Origin: Clostridia bacterium
Lineage (GTDB): Bacteria; Bacillota; Clostridia; Christensenellales; CAG-314
Length of the DNA stretch: 39,349 bases
Direction: 5' to 3'
Assembly (NCBI GenBank): GCA_900769665.1
Contig: CAAGHL010000002.1
Coordinates: 1 to 39,349, forward strand
The translations under genes and the position numbers were made by a program. The notes below the pieces were generated by a model. It saw only the letters and a list, made by a program, of their open reading frames with translations, did not search any database and was not told where the DNA came from. Numbering within the stretch: the first letter of the stretch is position 1; each line of letters starts with the position of its first letter. Shown here in pieces: positions 7,512 to 15,900 of this stretch.

Positions 7512-9176
7512 CTAACGACCGAAAGTGACCGTAACCGTCGTACCGACGCCGTACTTGCTTTGCAAACTAAGCTTTGCGTTGTACAGCGTGGCAATGTGTT
7601 TGACAATCGCCAAACCCAAACCCGTGCCGCCGCTTTCACGCGAGCGAGATTTGCTGACGCGATAAAACCGCTCGAACACACGCTGTTGGTGTTCTTCCTC
7701 GATGCCGATTCCGTTGTCGGCAACGGTAAGTGTCGTTTCGCCGTTTGTTTGGTCGTGGCTGACGGTCACATGCACATATCCGCCGTTGTCGTTGTATCTG
7801 ATGGCGTTTTCCACAAGGTTTTTGACAAGCGTACGCGCGTGTTCCGCATCGATATGCGCCGATCCTCTACCCGTCACGTCAACGGTCACGTTCCGCTCCG
7901 CCGCTAGGGTGGACAACGTGTCGGCAACGTCATCGGCAACGGCAACCAAGTCCACGCTTTGTACGTTTTCAGCAGGTTTTTCGCCTTCCAACTTGGCAAG
8001 AGCAAGCATGTCATTGATGAGGTTGACCATACGCCCGACTTCGCGATCAATCTTGGAGGACAGCTCGCAAATCTTCTCGTTGCCGCAAGTCAGTCCGACC
8101 ATATCGTTGAAACCTTTGATTGCCGTTAGTGGCGTTTTCAGTTCGTGCGAGGCGTTGGCGAAAAATTCGCTACGCATTTGTTCGTTGTTTTTGACGGCGG
8201 TAATGTCGGTAAGCACCACCACCGTTATGTCGTCACGTGCGCATACGGACACATAGTATGTTGCCGCACCCACGGTCAGTTCAAACTTGACGTCAGTGCG
8301 CTGTTCCATACACTGCTTGACTGCGGAAGTAAACGTTTTGTCCGAAGTAAGCACATTGTAGCTTTTGCCAACGGCGCGGCTAACGCCAAACACGCCCTCT
8401 GCAACCTTGTTTTGCACGGTTACAACGCCGCTTGCATCCAACACGACAATACCGTCGGCAATGTTGTCCACGATGTAGTCGAGACGTTTGCCGTACTCGT
8501 CCGCCATGCGCATGCGAGCTTCCAACGTTGCGCTGACGGCGTTGATTTCCTTAACAAGCGCATTGACGTCGGCGTCGTTGCCGTCCACGGGCATTTCGGT
8601 GTAGGTACCGTTGTTGACGGACACCAACATATCCCTAACGTTGCGCATCGGCTTGACAAGATTGTTGCCGAACACCACGCTTGCGCCGACCGAAACAAGC
8701 AATGCCGCAAGCAACACCCACACCAACGTAGGCACGGTTTTTGCCACGTATCCGTTGACCGTTTGCACGGGGATTGCCACACGCACGCACAACAGTTGCT
8801 CGTTGTAAGTGACCGTTTCGGCGTAGTACATCATGTCTGCGCCGATTGTTTCGCTGTAACGCTCGGCTACGGTAGGATTGCCTGCAAAGGCGGCGCTGAC
8901 TTCAGGACGAGCAAGGTGATTGTCGACAATTCCATCAGAGGAGCTATCTCCGATGACCGTGCCGTCGGATGCAATTACCGTCACGCGGATGCCTTGCGGC
9001 ACGTTGTCGGCGATGTGGTCGTTGTAGTTGGCAACGTAAACTTTGGTCAACTCCACAATCTGCTCCGCCGCTTCGTCGTAATGTGAAGCCGAGTTGACGG
9101 AAATCCCCGTAGCAAGCACGACTGCCAAAGCCAACGTCAACACAATTATGTTGAAAATGATTAGTTTATTTTTCAT
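7512..9176 (-). CDS. phoR: PhoR-type sensor histidine kinase
   Basis: 554 residues. Order: membrane helix at about 6-24, extracytoplasmic sensor region to about 145, second helix at about 150-170, HAMP, PAS domain (about 232-330), HisKA with the phospho-acceptor His344 in ASHELKTP, and HATPase_c with an N box (NLVENAIRYN), ADNGIGI and GGTGLGLAI. It is expected to phosphorylate the adjacent regulator in phosphate starvation. Its ATG overlaps the regulator's stop (ATGA), so the two are co-translated. The assignment as PhoR rather than another OmpR-partner kinase rests on the pst/phoU neighbours and the HAMP-PAS layout. Confidence 0.88.
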   Translation of the reverse strand: MKNKLIIFNIIVLTLALAVVLATGISVNSASHYDEAAEQIVELTKVYVANYNDHIADNVPQGIRVTVIASDGTVIGDSSSDGIVDNHLARPEVSAAFAGNPTVAERYSETIGADMMYYAETVTYNEQLLCVRVAIPVQTVNGYVAKTVPTLVWVLLAALLVSVGASVVFGNNLVKPMRNVRDMLVSVNNGTYTEMPVDGNDADVNALVKEINAVSATLEARMRMADEYGKRLDYIVDNIADGIVVLDASGVVTVQNKVAEGVFGVSRAVGKSYNVLTSDKTFTSAVKQCMEQRTDVKFELTVGAATYYVSVCARDDITVVVLTDITAVKNNEQMRSEFFANASHELKTPLTAIKGFNDMVGLTCGNEKICELSSKIDREVGRMVNLINDMLALAKLEGEKPAENVQSVDLVAVADDVADTLSTLAAERNVTVDVTGRGSAHIDAEHARTLVKNLVENAIRYNDNGGYVHVTVSHDQTNGETTLTVADNGIGIEEEHQQRVFERFYRVSKSRSRESGGTGLGLAIVKHIATLYNAKLSLQSKYGVGTTVTVTFGR

Positions 9177-9844
9177 TGTAGACTGTATCCCACTCCTCGA
9201 AAAGTAACGATTTGCGCCTCACTTGCGGAAAGCAATTTGCGCAACTCCGCCATATGTATGTCCAACGTGCGTGTTTCGCCGTAGTTTTCGCCCCACACCT
9301 CGTCAAGCAACTTGTCGCGCGAAAGCACATTGCCGGCATTGGCAACCAACAAGTGCAACAGTTCGTATTGCTTGGGCGTAAGGGTAGTAACCTCTCCGCC
9401 GACGGTAACAAGGTGCTTGTCGTCGTCCATTGCGATGTCCTTGTAGGCAACAACGGCGCACCTGTGTGCGGAAGAACGCAACTTTGCCTTTACTCGAGCG
9501 ACAAGTTCCAGCACTCCGAAGGGTTTGCAAAGGTAGTCGTCGGCACCGAGATTTAGTCCGCGCACACGGTCGAGTTCCTCGGTTTTGGCGGATACCATGA
9601 TGACGGGCGTATTTGCCGTAGCGGACGAGGCACGAAGCTTGGACAATATCTCGTAGCCGTCCATACCGTCCAACATCACGTCCAAAATAAACAGGTCGGG
9701 ACGTGCTTCGGCAAGGGCGGCAAACATGGCGTTTCCGTCGCAAAAGCACTTGACGGCAAAGCCTGCGGATGTCAACGCATAGGAATACACCTCGCGTATC
9801 GATTGTTCGTCGTCGACGGCATAAACAAGTTGTTGCACTGACAT
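9173..9844 (-). CDS. phoP: OmpR/PhoP family response regulator
   Basis: 223 residues. The receiver domain has the acidic pair Asp11-Asp12, the phospho-acceptor Asp55 (FILDVMLDG) and the Thr/Lys region IMVSAKTEE; the C-terminal winged helix includes LTPKQYELLHLL and VWGENYGETRTLDIHMAELRK in two segments. Likely binds the Pho box upstream of pstS when phosphorylated. ATG at 9844 follows AGGAGAAAAT. The gene lies 155 bp downstream of phoU on the same strand and overlaps phoR by four bases. Confidence 0.88.
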   Translation of the reverse strand: MSVQQLVYAVDDEQSIREVYSYALTSAGFAVKCFCDGNAMFAALAEARPDLFILDVMLDGMDGYEILSKLRASSATANTPVIMVSAKTEELDRVRGLNLGADDYLCKPFGVLELVARVKAKLRSSAHRCAVVAYKDIAMDDDKHLVTVGGEVTTLTPKQYELLHLLVANAGNVLSRDKLLDEVWGENYGETRTLDIHMAELRKLLSASEAQIVTFRGVGYSLQ

Positions 9845-9999
9845 ATTTTCTCCTTAGACACTCGACAAAATCGTTGCGTTTTGCACGGCAAACAACGCCG
9901 AAATGTCGTAAAAAATTGAATACGTATTAGTTTTTCGGTTACACATACCGAATCACACGACTAGGCGAGCGCAACCGCAAACAAGCCAAAACCGTGCAA

Positions 10000-10653
10000 T
10001 CAACCGGGGTGATGTTTGCCCGTAACGGAGTACTCCGTCCACTCGCCTATATTTACGGCATGGTCGCCGATACGCTCCAAGTACTTGGCAATCATCATAA
10101 ACAGTATTGCCTGATCGGCATTGTCGCTGTTTTCGCGGATAAGGTTCACAAGGTCGTGTTTTACTTCCTCAAATAAAGCGTCTACCCTGTCGTCACGCTT
10201 GTCAAGTTCCATAGCCGTTTGAAGATCGCGATTGATGTAACTTGCAACGCTGTCACGCACCATTCCGATAACCAACTTGGACATAATCTCGATGTGCTCG
10301 GGCTCCTTGATGTAGTTGTCGTCGCCAAACTGCAAGCTCAACTCGGAAATGTCCGCCGCTTGATCGGCAATACGCTCCAAGTCGGTAATCATCTTGAGTG
10401 CGGCGGAAACATCGCGGAAGTCGCCTGCAAAAGGATGTTCCATAAGTAAAATCTTCAAACAATCTTGCTCGATGTCACGTTCCATTGCGTCGATGTGAGC
10501 GTCCTCGCTCATTACTTCGCGCGCCAACACCTTGTCGCGATTCTTCAATGCGGATATAGACTTTTCAATGGACAGTTGCGTTTCGTGACACATATCCACC
10601 AATTTGACAAATACTTTATCTAATTCCGCTTCATACTTTGCTCTAATACTCAT
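10000..10653 (-). CDS. phoU: Phosphate signalling protein PhoU
   Basis: 217 residues made of two PhoU three-helix repeats, with the characteristic SEDAHIDAMERDIE and a second repeat ending in ARYLERIGDHAVNI-like sequence (here AKYLERIGDHAVNIGEW). PhoU links PstSCAB transport status to PhoR kinase activity and restrains uptake in phosphate excess. The ATG at 10653 is chosen because homology begins with SIRAKYEAELDKV; a TTG further up adds nine unrelated residues. Ribosome binding is only fair (AAGGAC about 15 bases upstream). Unlike the usual pstB-phoU spacing, nearly 900 bp separate it from pstB. Confidence 0.93.
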   Translation of the reverse strand: MSIRAKYEAELDKVFVKLVDMCHETQLSIEKSISALKNRDKVLAREVMSEDAHIDAMERDIEQDCLKILLMEHPFAGDFRDVSAALKMITDLERIADQAADISELSLQFGDDNYIKEPEHIEIMSKLVIGMVRDSVASYINRDLQTAMELDKRDDRVDALFEEVKHDLVNLIRENSDNADQAILFMMIAKYLERIGDHAVNIGEWTEYSVTGKHHPG

Positions 10654-10862
10654 TGTAATATATTTCCGTCCTTTTTTCAAGTAATTTACAACCTAACGCT
10701 GTTCTACATTGTTTGCATGGACACTTCTGCGAGTTGCCGCGTTGCAACCTAACATTAACGAGTAGAACACAAATCTTTACACAACGTAGCCATAGACAAC
10801 ATAGGTCACTCCTCAGTTTGCTTTTCAAGATAACATTAATTATACATCTTCAACATTGTACT

Positions 10863-11217
10863 TACTACAAGTTGATGTGATTTGTCAATATCTCTAACTA
10901 TTTATTGTCAGCGTTTTACTACGTCTCGTGTTGCCGCGACCTGCGCGTGGCAACACCCATTGCGGGGGATGTTGGGGATGCACTCCCCAACGTTGTGTAT
11001 TAGATGCGGTGAGCTTTTTACTTTGGGTCGCAATTAAGTTTTGAAATATTCTCAAAGCTTAGTTAAGCATTTAGTCTGTTCGCAGTGGGTGCACGACCCG
11101 TGCCCGCACCATTGTTAGTCCGACCGCGATGTTGTCTTCGTGTGATAGCACAAAGAGCCGTCGTCGCTCGACTGCGTGCACACGTCATCGCGCGTGTGGT
11201 CGGAGGCGTACACGACG
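10863..11217 (+). ncRNA. Structured element, copy B
   Basis: Second copy of the element at 470-735. Shared sequence runs from ACAAGTTGATG through TGTTGCCGCGACCTGCGCG and GTTGGGGATG to GGTCGGA and CGTACA-Y-GACG. Helices: GTGTTGCC 10928-10935 with GGCAACAC 10949-10956; GTTGGGGA 10971-10978 with TCCCCAAC 10984-10991; TCCGACC 11119-11125 with GGTCGGA 11198-11204; CGCGATG 11125-11131 with CATCGCG 11186-11192; CGTGTG 11139-11144 with CACACG 11179-11184; GAGC 11155-11158 with GCTC 11166-11169. Relative to copy A an extra arm of about 80 nt is inserted near 11015-11103, itself foldable (GGGTCG/CGACCC). No protein is encoded. Confidence 0.55.
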
Positions 11218-11418
11218 CAACCTAACGTTGACGACTACGTGCTTACGATAGTTTGTTTGAAGCGCACAAAAAAAATTGCTCGGCAGTATTTTAATGTCAT
11301 CATCTCCGAAGGTCAACATATTACGTATACAAAAACCATTTATTTCCATTATGAATTACGACTTCTTTGACCTATTGACACAAGAGGCGAGGCTGTACCC
11401 AATCACGCCATCAACCAA

Positions 11419-11543
11419 GCGAGGGCGTAGATTGCGGCAGATACGTGCAACCGGCGATGTGAGTGTTGAGGCAGTGTACTTTGGCGTACACGACGAAACC
11501 GAACGAGCACGTAGCGCGTAGATGTTGTGATATACGCCCTCGC
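11419..11543. other. Folded module abutting the pstB stop
   Basis: GCGAGGGCGTA (11419-11429) pairs perfectly with TACGCCCTCGC (11533-11543). Inside, TACGTGC pairs with GCACGTA, and GTGTAC pairs with GTACAC around a short loop. The stem ends two bases before the pstB stop codon, so on the minus strand it would form the 3' end of the pst mRNA. No T-run is present. It may be part of, or a companion to, structured element copy B. Confidence 0.5.
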
Positions 11544-11545
11544 TC

Positions 11546-12403
11546 TTAGCCGAAACGACCTGTTATATATTTCTCCGTCTTTTCATCCCTAGGTGCGCCG
11601 AATATTTGCGCGGTATCGCCGTACTCGATCAAATCACCGAGTAAGAAAAAAGCAGTTTTGTCGGCTACACGTGTGGCTTGTTGCATGTTGTGAGTAACCA
11701 TGACAATTGTCAACGATTGTTTCAATTCCTCGACAAGTTCCTCTATTTTGCCCGTAGAAATAGGATCCAGCGCAGAAGTAGGCTCGTCCATCAGCAAAAC
11801 TTGCGGTTCGGCGGCAAGGGCGCGAGCAATACACAGACGTTGTTGCTGTCCTCCGCTCATGCCCAACGCACTCTTTTTAAGTCTATCCTTTACTTCGTCC
11901 CAAATACACGCCTTGCGTAACGACGTTTCCACGATTTCGTCAAGTTGAGCCCGTTGGCGTACGCCGAAAGCGCGCGGAGCATAAGCGATGTTGTCGTAAA
12001 TACTCATAGGAAACGGGTTTGGCTTTTGGAACACCATGCCTACTCGTTTACGCAGCATGTTGACGTCGCATTCCTTGGAGAATATGTCCTCGCCGTTTAC
12101 GTAAAACGTACCTGTCACCTTGCACCCGTCCACAAGATCGTTCATGCGATTGAGAATTTTTAGGAAGGTGGACTTGCCGCAACCCGACGGTCCAATAAGG
12201 GCGGTCACTCCGCATGACGGAATGTCGATGTCGATATTCTTCAACGCATGGAAATCGCCGTAGTACAAGTTGCAATCACGCACAACTATGGCATTTTCCG
12301 CAATAGCGCGAGCAAGATCATCGGTTTGTTTGACGGTATTGTTTGTAGTCTCAGCCGCCTCCGCAACAACCGTATTATTTGTTTTATTAGTAATATTTTC
12401 CAC
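11546..12403 (-). CDS. pstB: Phosphate ABC transporter ATPase PstB
   Basis: 285 residues. Walker A GPSGCGKST, Q loop with the PstB-typical VFQKPNPFPMSIYDNI, signature LGMSGGQQQRL, Walker B VLLMDEPTSALDP and H loop VMVTHN are all present, so the ATPase is complete. It powers phosphate import through PstC-PstA. It has about 35 extra N-terminal residues rich in Thr and Asn before the domain. The start is GTG at 12403 with GGAG eight bases upstream. A 102-bp gap with one ATACGTAT site separates it from pstA. Confidence 0.95.
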   Translation of the reverse strand: MENITNKTNNTVVAEAAETTNNTVKQTDDLARAIAENAIVVRDCNLYYGDFHALKNIDIDIPSCGVTALIGPSGCGKSTFLKILNRMNDLVDGCKVTGTFYVNGEDIFSKECDVNMLRKRVGMVFQKPNPFPMSIYDNIAYAPRAFGVRQRAQLDEIVETSLRKACIWDEVKDRLKKSALGMSGGQQQRLCIARALAAEPQVLLMDEPTSALDPISTGKIEELVEELKQSLTIVMVTHNMQQATRVADKTAFFLLGDLIEYGDTAQIFGAPRDEKTEKYITGRFG

Positions 12404-12505
12404 TTTTTTATCTCCGTTTGTCGCAAAATTTACAATACGTATCTATTTTTTTCGTGCTTTACGGTAAACAACTTCCGTTTACCCACACCGGCACGAAACA
12501 AATTA

Positions 12506-13348
12506 CTATTCCCCCGTCTTACGTTTGATAAGTTTGCCTACAACAACGGCGGCAAGGTTTATCAACAACACAAATACAATCAGCACTACGCTTGTCGCTG
12601 CGGCTTCGTCGGGGTAGCCGAAGTTAGCAAAATAGTATATATCCAACGCCAACGACGTACCGGGTGACATCATCGAAGACGGCATTTTGTTGACAACCAT
12701 ACCGACAGTCAACAACAGTACCGCACTTTCCGAAACCACTCTACCCACGGCAAGTATAATTGCCGTGACAATGCCGCCTGCACAACTAGGCAATACAACC
12801 TTGAATATTGTGCGCACTTTGCCCGCGCCGAGCGCATACGAACCTTGGCGTATTCCGTCGGGTACTGAAAGCAAACTTTCCTCCACCGAACGTACGATTG
12901 TAGGAAGTATCATTACGGCAAGTGTAATGCCGCCGCCAAGCAATGTATAACCCATCTTGAATGCCACGACAAATACAAGGTAGCCAAACAATCCGTATAC
13001 GATACTCGGTATTCCGGCAAGCGTCTCGGTTGCAATGCGCACCACTTTGACAAATTTACCCTTTACGTTAGCGTACTCCGCAAGGAATATCGCAGCACCC
13101 ATGCCGAGCGGCACTGCAATCACGAGAGATATGCCCACAAGCGACAGCGTACCCACAATAGCAGGCATAATGGTAGGCCCTTCACTGCCGTCGCCAAACA
13201 AATTCGGTTTGAGTTTTCCCACGCCGCCGATTAGCACATAAACAAGTATCGTAATCAATGCAATTACCGCAACTGCCGTTGTTAGGTAACTGAAAACTTT
13301 CAAACCGCCACAAAAAGCGCGACCGACAGAACGTTGTTTCTTTTTCAT
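12506..13348 (-). CDS. pstA: Phosphate ABC transporter permease PstA
   Basis: 280 residues with about six membrane helices and the cytoplasmic coupling loop (EESLLSVPDGIRQGSYALGAGKVRT, in segments) that contacts PstB. The PstA signature GAAIFLAEYA and the TETLAGIPSIVYGLFG stretch are typical of this subunit. Its ATG overlaps the pstC stop by four bases, so the permeases are translationally coupled. Located in the cytoplasmic membrane as half of the phosphate channel. Confidence 0.95.
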   Translation of the reverse strand: MKKKQRSVGRAFCGGLKVFSYLTTAVAVIALITILVYVLIGGVGKLKPNLFGDGSEGPTIMPAIVGTLSLVGISLVIAVPLGMGAAIFLAEYANVKGKFVKVVRIATETLAGIPSIVYGLFGYLVFVVAFKMGYTLLGGGITLAVMILPTIVRSVEESLLSVPDGIRQGSYALGAGKVRTIFKVVLPSCAGGIVTAIILAVGRVVSESAVLLLTVGMVVNKMPSSMMSPGTSLALDIYYFANFGYPDEAAATSVVLIVFVLLINLAAVVVGKLIKRKTGE

Positions 13349-14223
13349 TTGTCACGCTCCCTTTTCAATAGCGAAAACGACACGTTGATAAGCAACGTAA
13401 ACACAAACAGTACCACGCCCGTGGCAATTAGCGCACTGACGGCTTCCTCGGGCATTTCCATTGCCCCGAGAGCGATGTTTGCCGTAAGGGTACGTACACT
13501 TTGAAACAATCCCGTTGGCATTTCAGGGCTGTTACCCAGCACCATTATTACTGCCATCGTTTCGCCGATAGCACGACCTACCGCCAACACCACGGCTGCA
13601 AGTATTCCGCTTTTTGCCGCAGGTAAAACCACGGTAAACGTAGCTTGCGGAACGGTTGCGCCGAGTGCCAAGGAGCCTTCAAAATACTCCTTAGGTACCG
13701 CATAAAGGCTGTCTAACGACACACTTACGATTGTAGGAAGTATCATTACCGACAATACGAGCGCGGCGGCGAGCATGCCGTAACCGACGCCGTTAGGGGA
13801 AACGTAATCTCGCAAAAACGGTACAATCACGTTCAAACCTATCATACCGAATATTACCGAAGGAATACCTGCAAGCAGATTTATCATGTGTCTGACGGGC
13901 GTTGCCAACCATTTCGGCACGAACTTAAACAAACACACCGCCGTAAACAGTCCCAGCGTAACGCCCAAAACAACCGACAATGCCGTTACATACAACGAGC
14001 CGACAATCATGGGCAGTATTCCGTATTGCGGCACATCTCCCGTCGGGTGCCAAACGGTGCCGAACAAAAAGTTGCCTACACCTATTTCCACCATAAACGG
14101 CAAGCCGTTGGCAAACAAAAATACGGTAATCACGCCGAGCGCAAATATGGAGAAAAAGGCGCAAATTACAAATACGCCTTGCATCAATTTCTCCTTAGTT
14201 TTTAGACTTGCAAAAAAATTCAT
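13345..14223 (-). CDS. pstC: Phosphate ABC transporter permease PstC
   Basis: 292 residues, about six membrane helices. The coupling segment SLYAVPKEYFEGSLALGATVPQ and NLLAGIPSVIFGMIGL are typical of PstC. Partner of PstA in the membrane channel. Its ATG at 14223 lies 16 bp after the pstS stop, and its stop overlaps the pstA start. Nothing unusual. Confidence 0.95.
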   Translation of the reverse strand: MNFFASLKTKEKLMQGVFVICAFFSIFALGVITVFLFANGLPFMVEIGVGNFLFGTVWHPTGDVPQYGILPMIVGSLYVTALSVVLGVTLGLFTAVCLFKFVPKWLATPVRHMINLLAGIPSVIFGMIGLNVIVPFLRDYVSPNGVGYGMLAAALVLSVMILPTIVSVSLDSLYAVPKEYFEGSLALGATVPQATFTVVLPAAKSGILAAVVLAVGRAIGETMAVIMVLGNSPEMPTGLFQSVRTLTANIALGAMEMPEEAVSALIATGVVLFVFTLLINVSFSLLKRERDK

Positions 14224-14239
14224 TTTTTAATCCGTTGTG

Positions 14240-15145
14240 TTATTTGACTATTTTGTCCCAAGTTTTGACGGCGGCTTCGCCTGCGTCTACGTTATAGATT
14301 GCGGCAAGGTCAGCCTTGGAGATGTTTGTCAGAGGGTTAGACGAGTTTACGATTACTGCAATACCGTCCAAAGCGACTACCGAGCTTGTGCAAGCTTCCG
14401 CTTTGCTTTGCTTAAACGGCTCGGAGATCATACCGAACACGCTGACATCGTTTTGAGCGTTTTTGTAGCCTTGTCCGCTGCCGCCACCGCTTACTTCCAC
14501 TGTAACGTTGGGTTGCATTTCTTCGAACTTTGCAGCAAGTCCTTCCATCAAAGGTTTAAGGGAGGTACTGCCGGAGATGGCAATCTTTCCGCGGAGGCTT
14601 GCGTCAACCGTGTATTCCTTGGCGTTGTCGACATTGACAATGTATCCGCCTTCGGTCAAATTTTTGTAGCCGTTAGCCACAATATCTTGAGCTTGGCTGC
14701 TCATCAAAAAGTCGTAGTAAGCCTTGTAAAGTTTGTTTTCGAGGGTTGTTGCTTTGTAAACGATACTCAAAGGACGAGAAATCGAGTACGAACCGTCCTT
14801 GACGGTTGCCGCCGAGGGAGCAACGCCGTCAACCGTTAGGATCTTGACGCCTTCGCGACCTTCAACAAATCCGAGGCTGTCAAAAGCAATTGCATACGGG
14901 TTGGTTTTGACACCGGCAAGCACTGCGTCCGTACTATTGCAAAAGATTGCGCCTGAAACGTCTTTCTTGCCTTTTAGACCGATGATTTCCATAAATGCGC
15001 CCTTGGTACCGCTGCCGTCCTCACGAGTAATTACCGTGATGTTCTTTGTAGCGTCAAATTCCTTGTTAGCAGGTGTACATGCCGCAACAGCAAATACGCA
15101 TACAAGACAAAGAACGACCGCTACGAATGTAAGTGATCTTTTCAT
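14240..15145 (-). CDS. pstS: Phosphate-binding lipoprotein PstS, circularly permuted
   Basis: 301 residues. Signal peptide with lipobox VAAC, lipidated Cys22, so membrane-tethered outside the cell. The order of parts is unusual: the segment usually found in the second half of PstS (ITVITREDGSGTKGAF, NPYAIAFDSLGFV, SYSISRPLSIVYK, DFLMSSQAQ) comes first, and the segment usually first (GSTSLKPLMEGLAAKF from residue 192, SGGGSGQGY, VALDGIAVIVNSSNPL, DLAAIY) comes last. All ligand-binding loops are present, so it should fold as a normal phosphate binder with displaced termini. I recall similar order in other Clostridia. GGAGG precedes the ATG. Confidence 0.93.
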   Translation of the reverse strand: MKRSLTFVAVVLCLVCVFAVAACTPANKEFDATKNITVITREDGSGTKGAFMEIIGLKGKKDVSGAIFCNSTDAVLAGVKTNPYAIAFDSLGFVEGREGVKILTVDGVAPSAATVKDGSYSISRPLSIVYKATTLENKLYKAYYDFLMSSQAQDIVANGYKNLTEGGYIVNVDNAKEYTVDASLRGKIAISGSTSLKPLMEGLAAKFEEMQPNVTVEVSGGGSGQGYKNAQNDVSVFGMISEPFKQSKAEACTSSVVALDGIAVIVNSSNPLTNISKADLAAIYNVDAGEAAVKTWDKIVK

Positions 15146-15452
15146 TTAATTTTCCTCCATGTAAACTGCGACGAACATTTGTCGTTTGACAGTAGATATG
15201 CCGTCGCAACCGAAAGTCAATCGACGGCGGGAATCACAAACGCATTGCCCCATTACCGCACGCAATTATTCCTAGCATAACGGGCTCGGCACTGTAACGA
15301 GTCTGTATTACTTCGGTTGCGAGCATGTCTACACGACTTAGCACTCGGAAACCGTTTCGACAACGGCGAACCACGTCTTTGCGCCGTCGAACGTTGTCGT
15401 TCGTTTGTGATTTACGAGCATATTGTACCGCTAAAAGAAAATTCGCGCCTAC

Positions 15453-15487
15453 ATAATACGGTAAAGGAAATGTAAAGTTTTTGTAAA
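15453..15487 (-). promoter_or_regulatory. Pho box and promoter of the pst operon
   Basis: On the minus strand three hexamers TTTACA (15487-15482), TTTACA (15476-15471) and TTTACC (15465-15460) are spaced exactly 11 bp apart, matching the PhoP-binding direct repeat pattern (TT-A/C/T-ACA with 5-bp gaps) known in Bacillus. A TATTAT -10 (15458-15453) follows at once and there is no independent -35, as expected of an activator-dependent promoter. Confidence 0.75.
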
Positions 15488-15637
15488 GTCGAAAAAACAT
15501 CCGAACAAGTGCAAGACTTGCTCGGACAAATGTAAGGTTGATTAGATAAATAGATTTTGAATAGGCATGGCAGTTTGCAAATGAATACAAGCTCCTCACA
15601 ATAATGCTTTTTACAAACAAATCGTCATTCTATTGCG

Positions 15638-15687
15638 AAAAAAAACAAAAAAAGGCGTAAATCCGACAATGGTCGGACTTACGCCTT
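15638..15687 (-). terminator. Terminator of pyrG
   Basis: The stem AAGGCGTAAATCCGAC/GTCGGACTTACGCCTT (15652-15687) has one mismatch and a 4-base loop. On the minus strand it is followed by a T-rich tail. It lies about 210 bp beyond the pyrG stop. Confidence 0.75.
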
Positions 15688-15900
15688 GCGGCTACTCACC
15701 TGCGAGATATATTAGCATATTTTTGTTTTTTTCGCAAACGTTTTTGCAAAAAAATTGTAATAAACCTTGATGCGTTACTACCGCGGAAGGAGTCGATTCA
15801 CGCTGCTTTTACGGCGCAAACTCACTATTACCCACGGCAAAACACCTTCAATTTGCAACTAAAAACATAATACGTATCAATTTTTTAATTACATTACGCC

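Larger units (their letters stand above)
10654..11545. other. Large gene-free gap between pstB and phoU
   Basis: A gap of 892 bp interrupts what is normally a compact operon. It holds structured element copy B (10863-11217), an unassigned AT-rich part with one near-match to the ATACGTAT motif (about 11330), and a separate folded module (11419-11543) ending at the pstB stop. A TATAAT on the minus strand (10844-10839) could start a phoU transcript, though I see no good -35 box. Confidence 0.6.
15146..15900. other. Gap between pyrG and pstS
   Basis: No gene is supported in 755 bp. It contains the long pstS leader (15146 to about 15446) with hairpins CCGTCG/CGACGG (about 15193-15219) and CGACAACG/CGTTGTCG (15358-15399), the Pho box and promoter (15453-15487), the pyrG terminator (15638-15687) and an ATACGTAT site (15870-15877). 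Nothing is seen in the rest. Confidence 0.6.
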
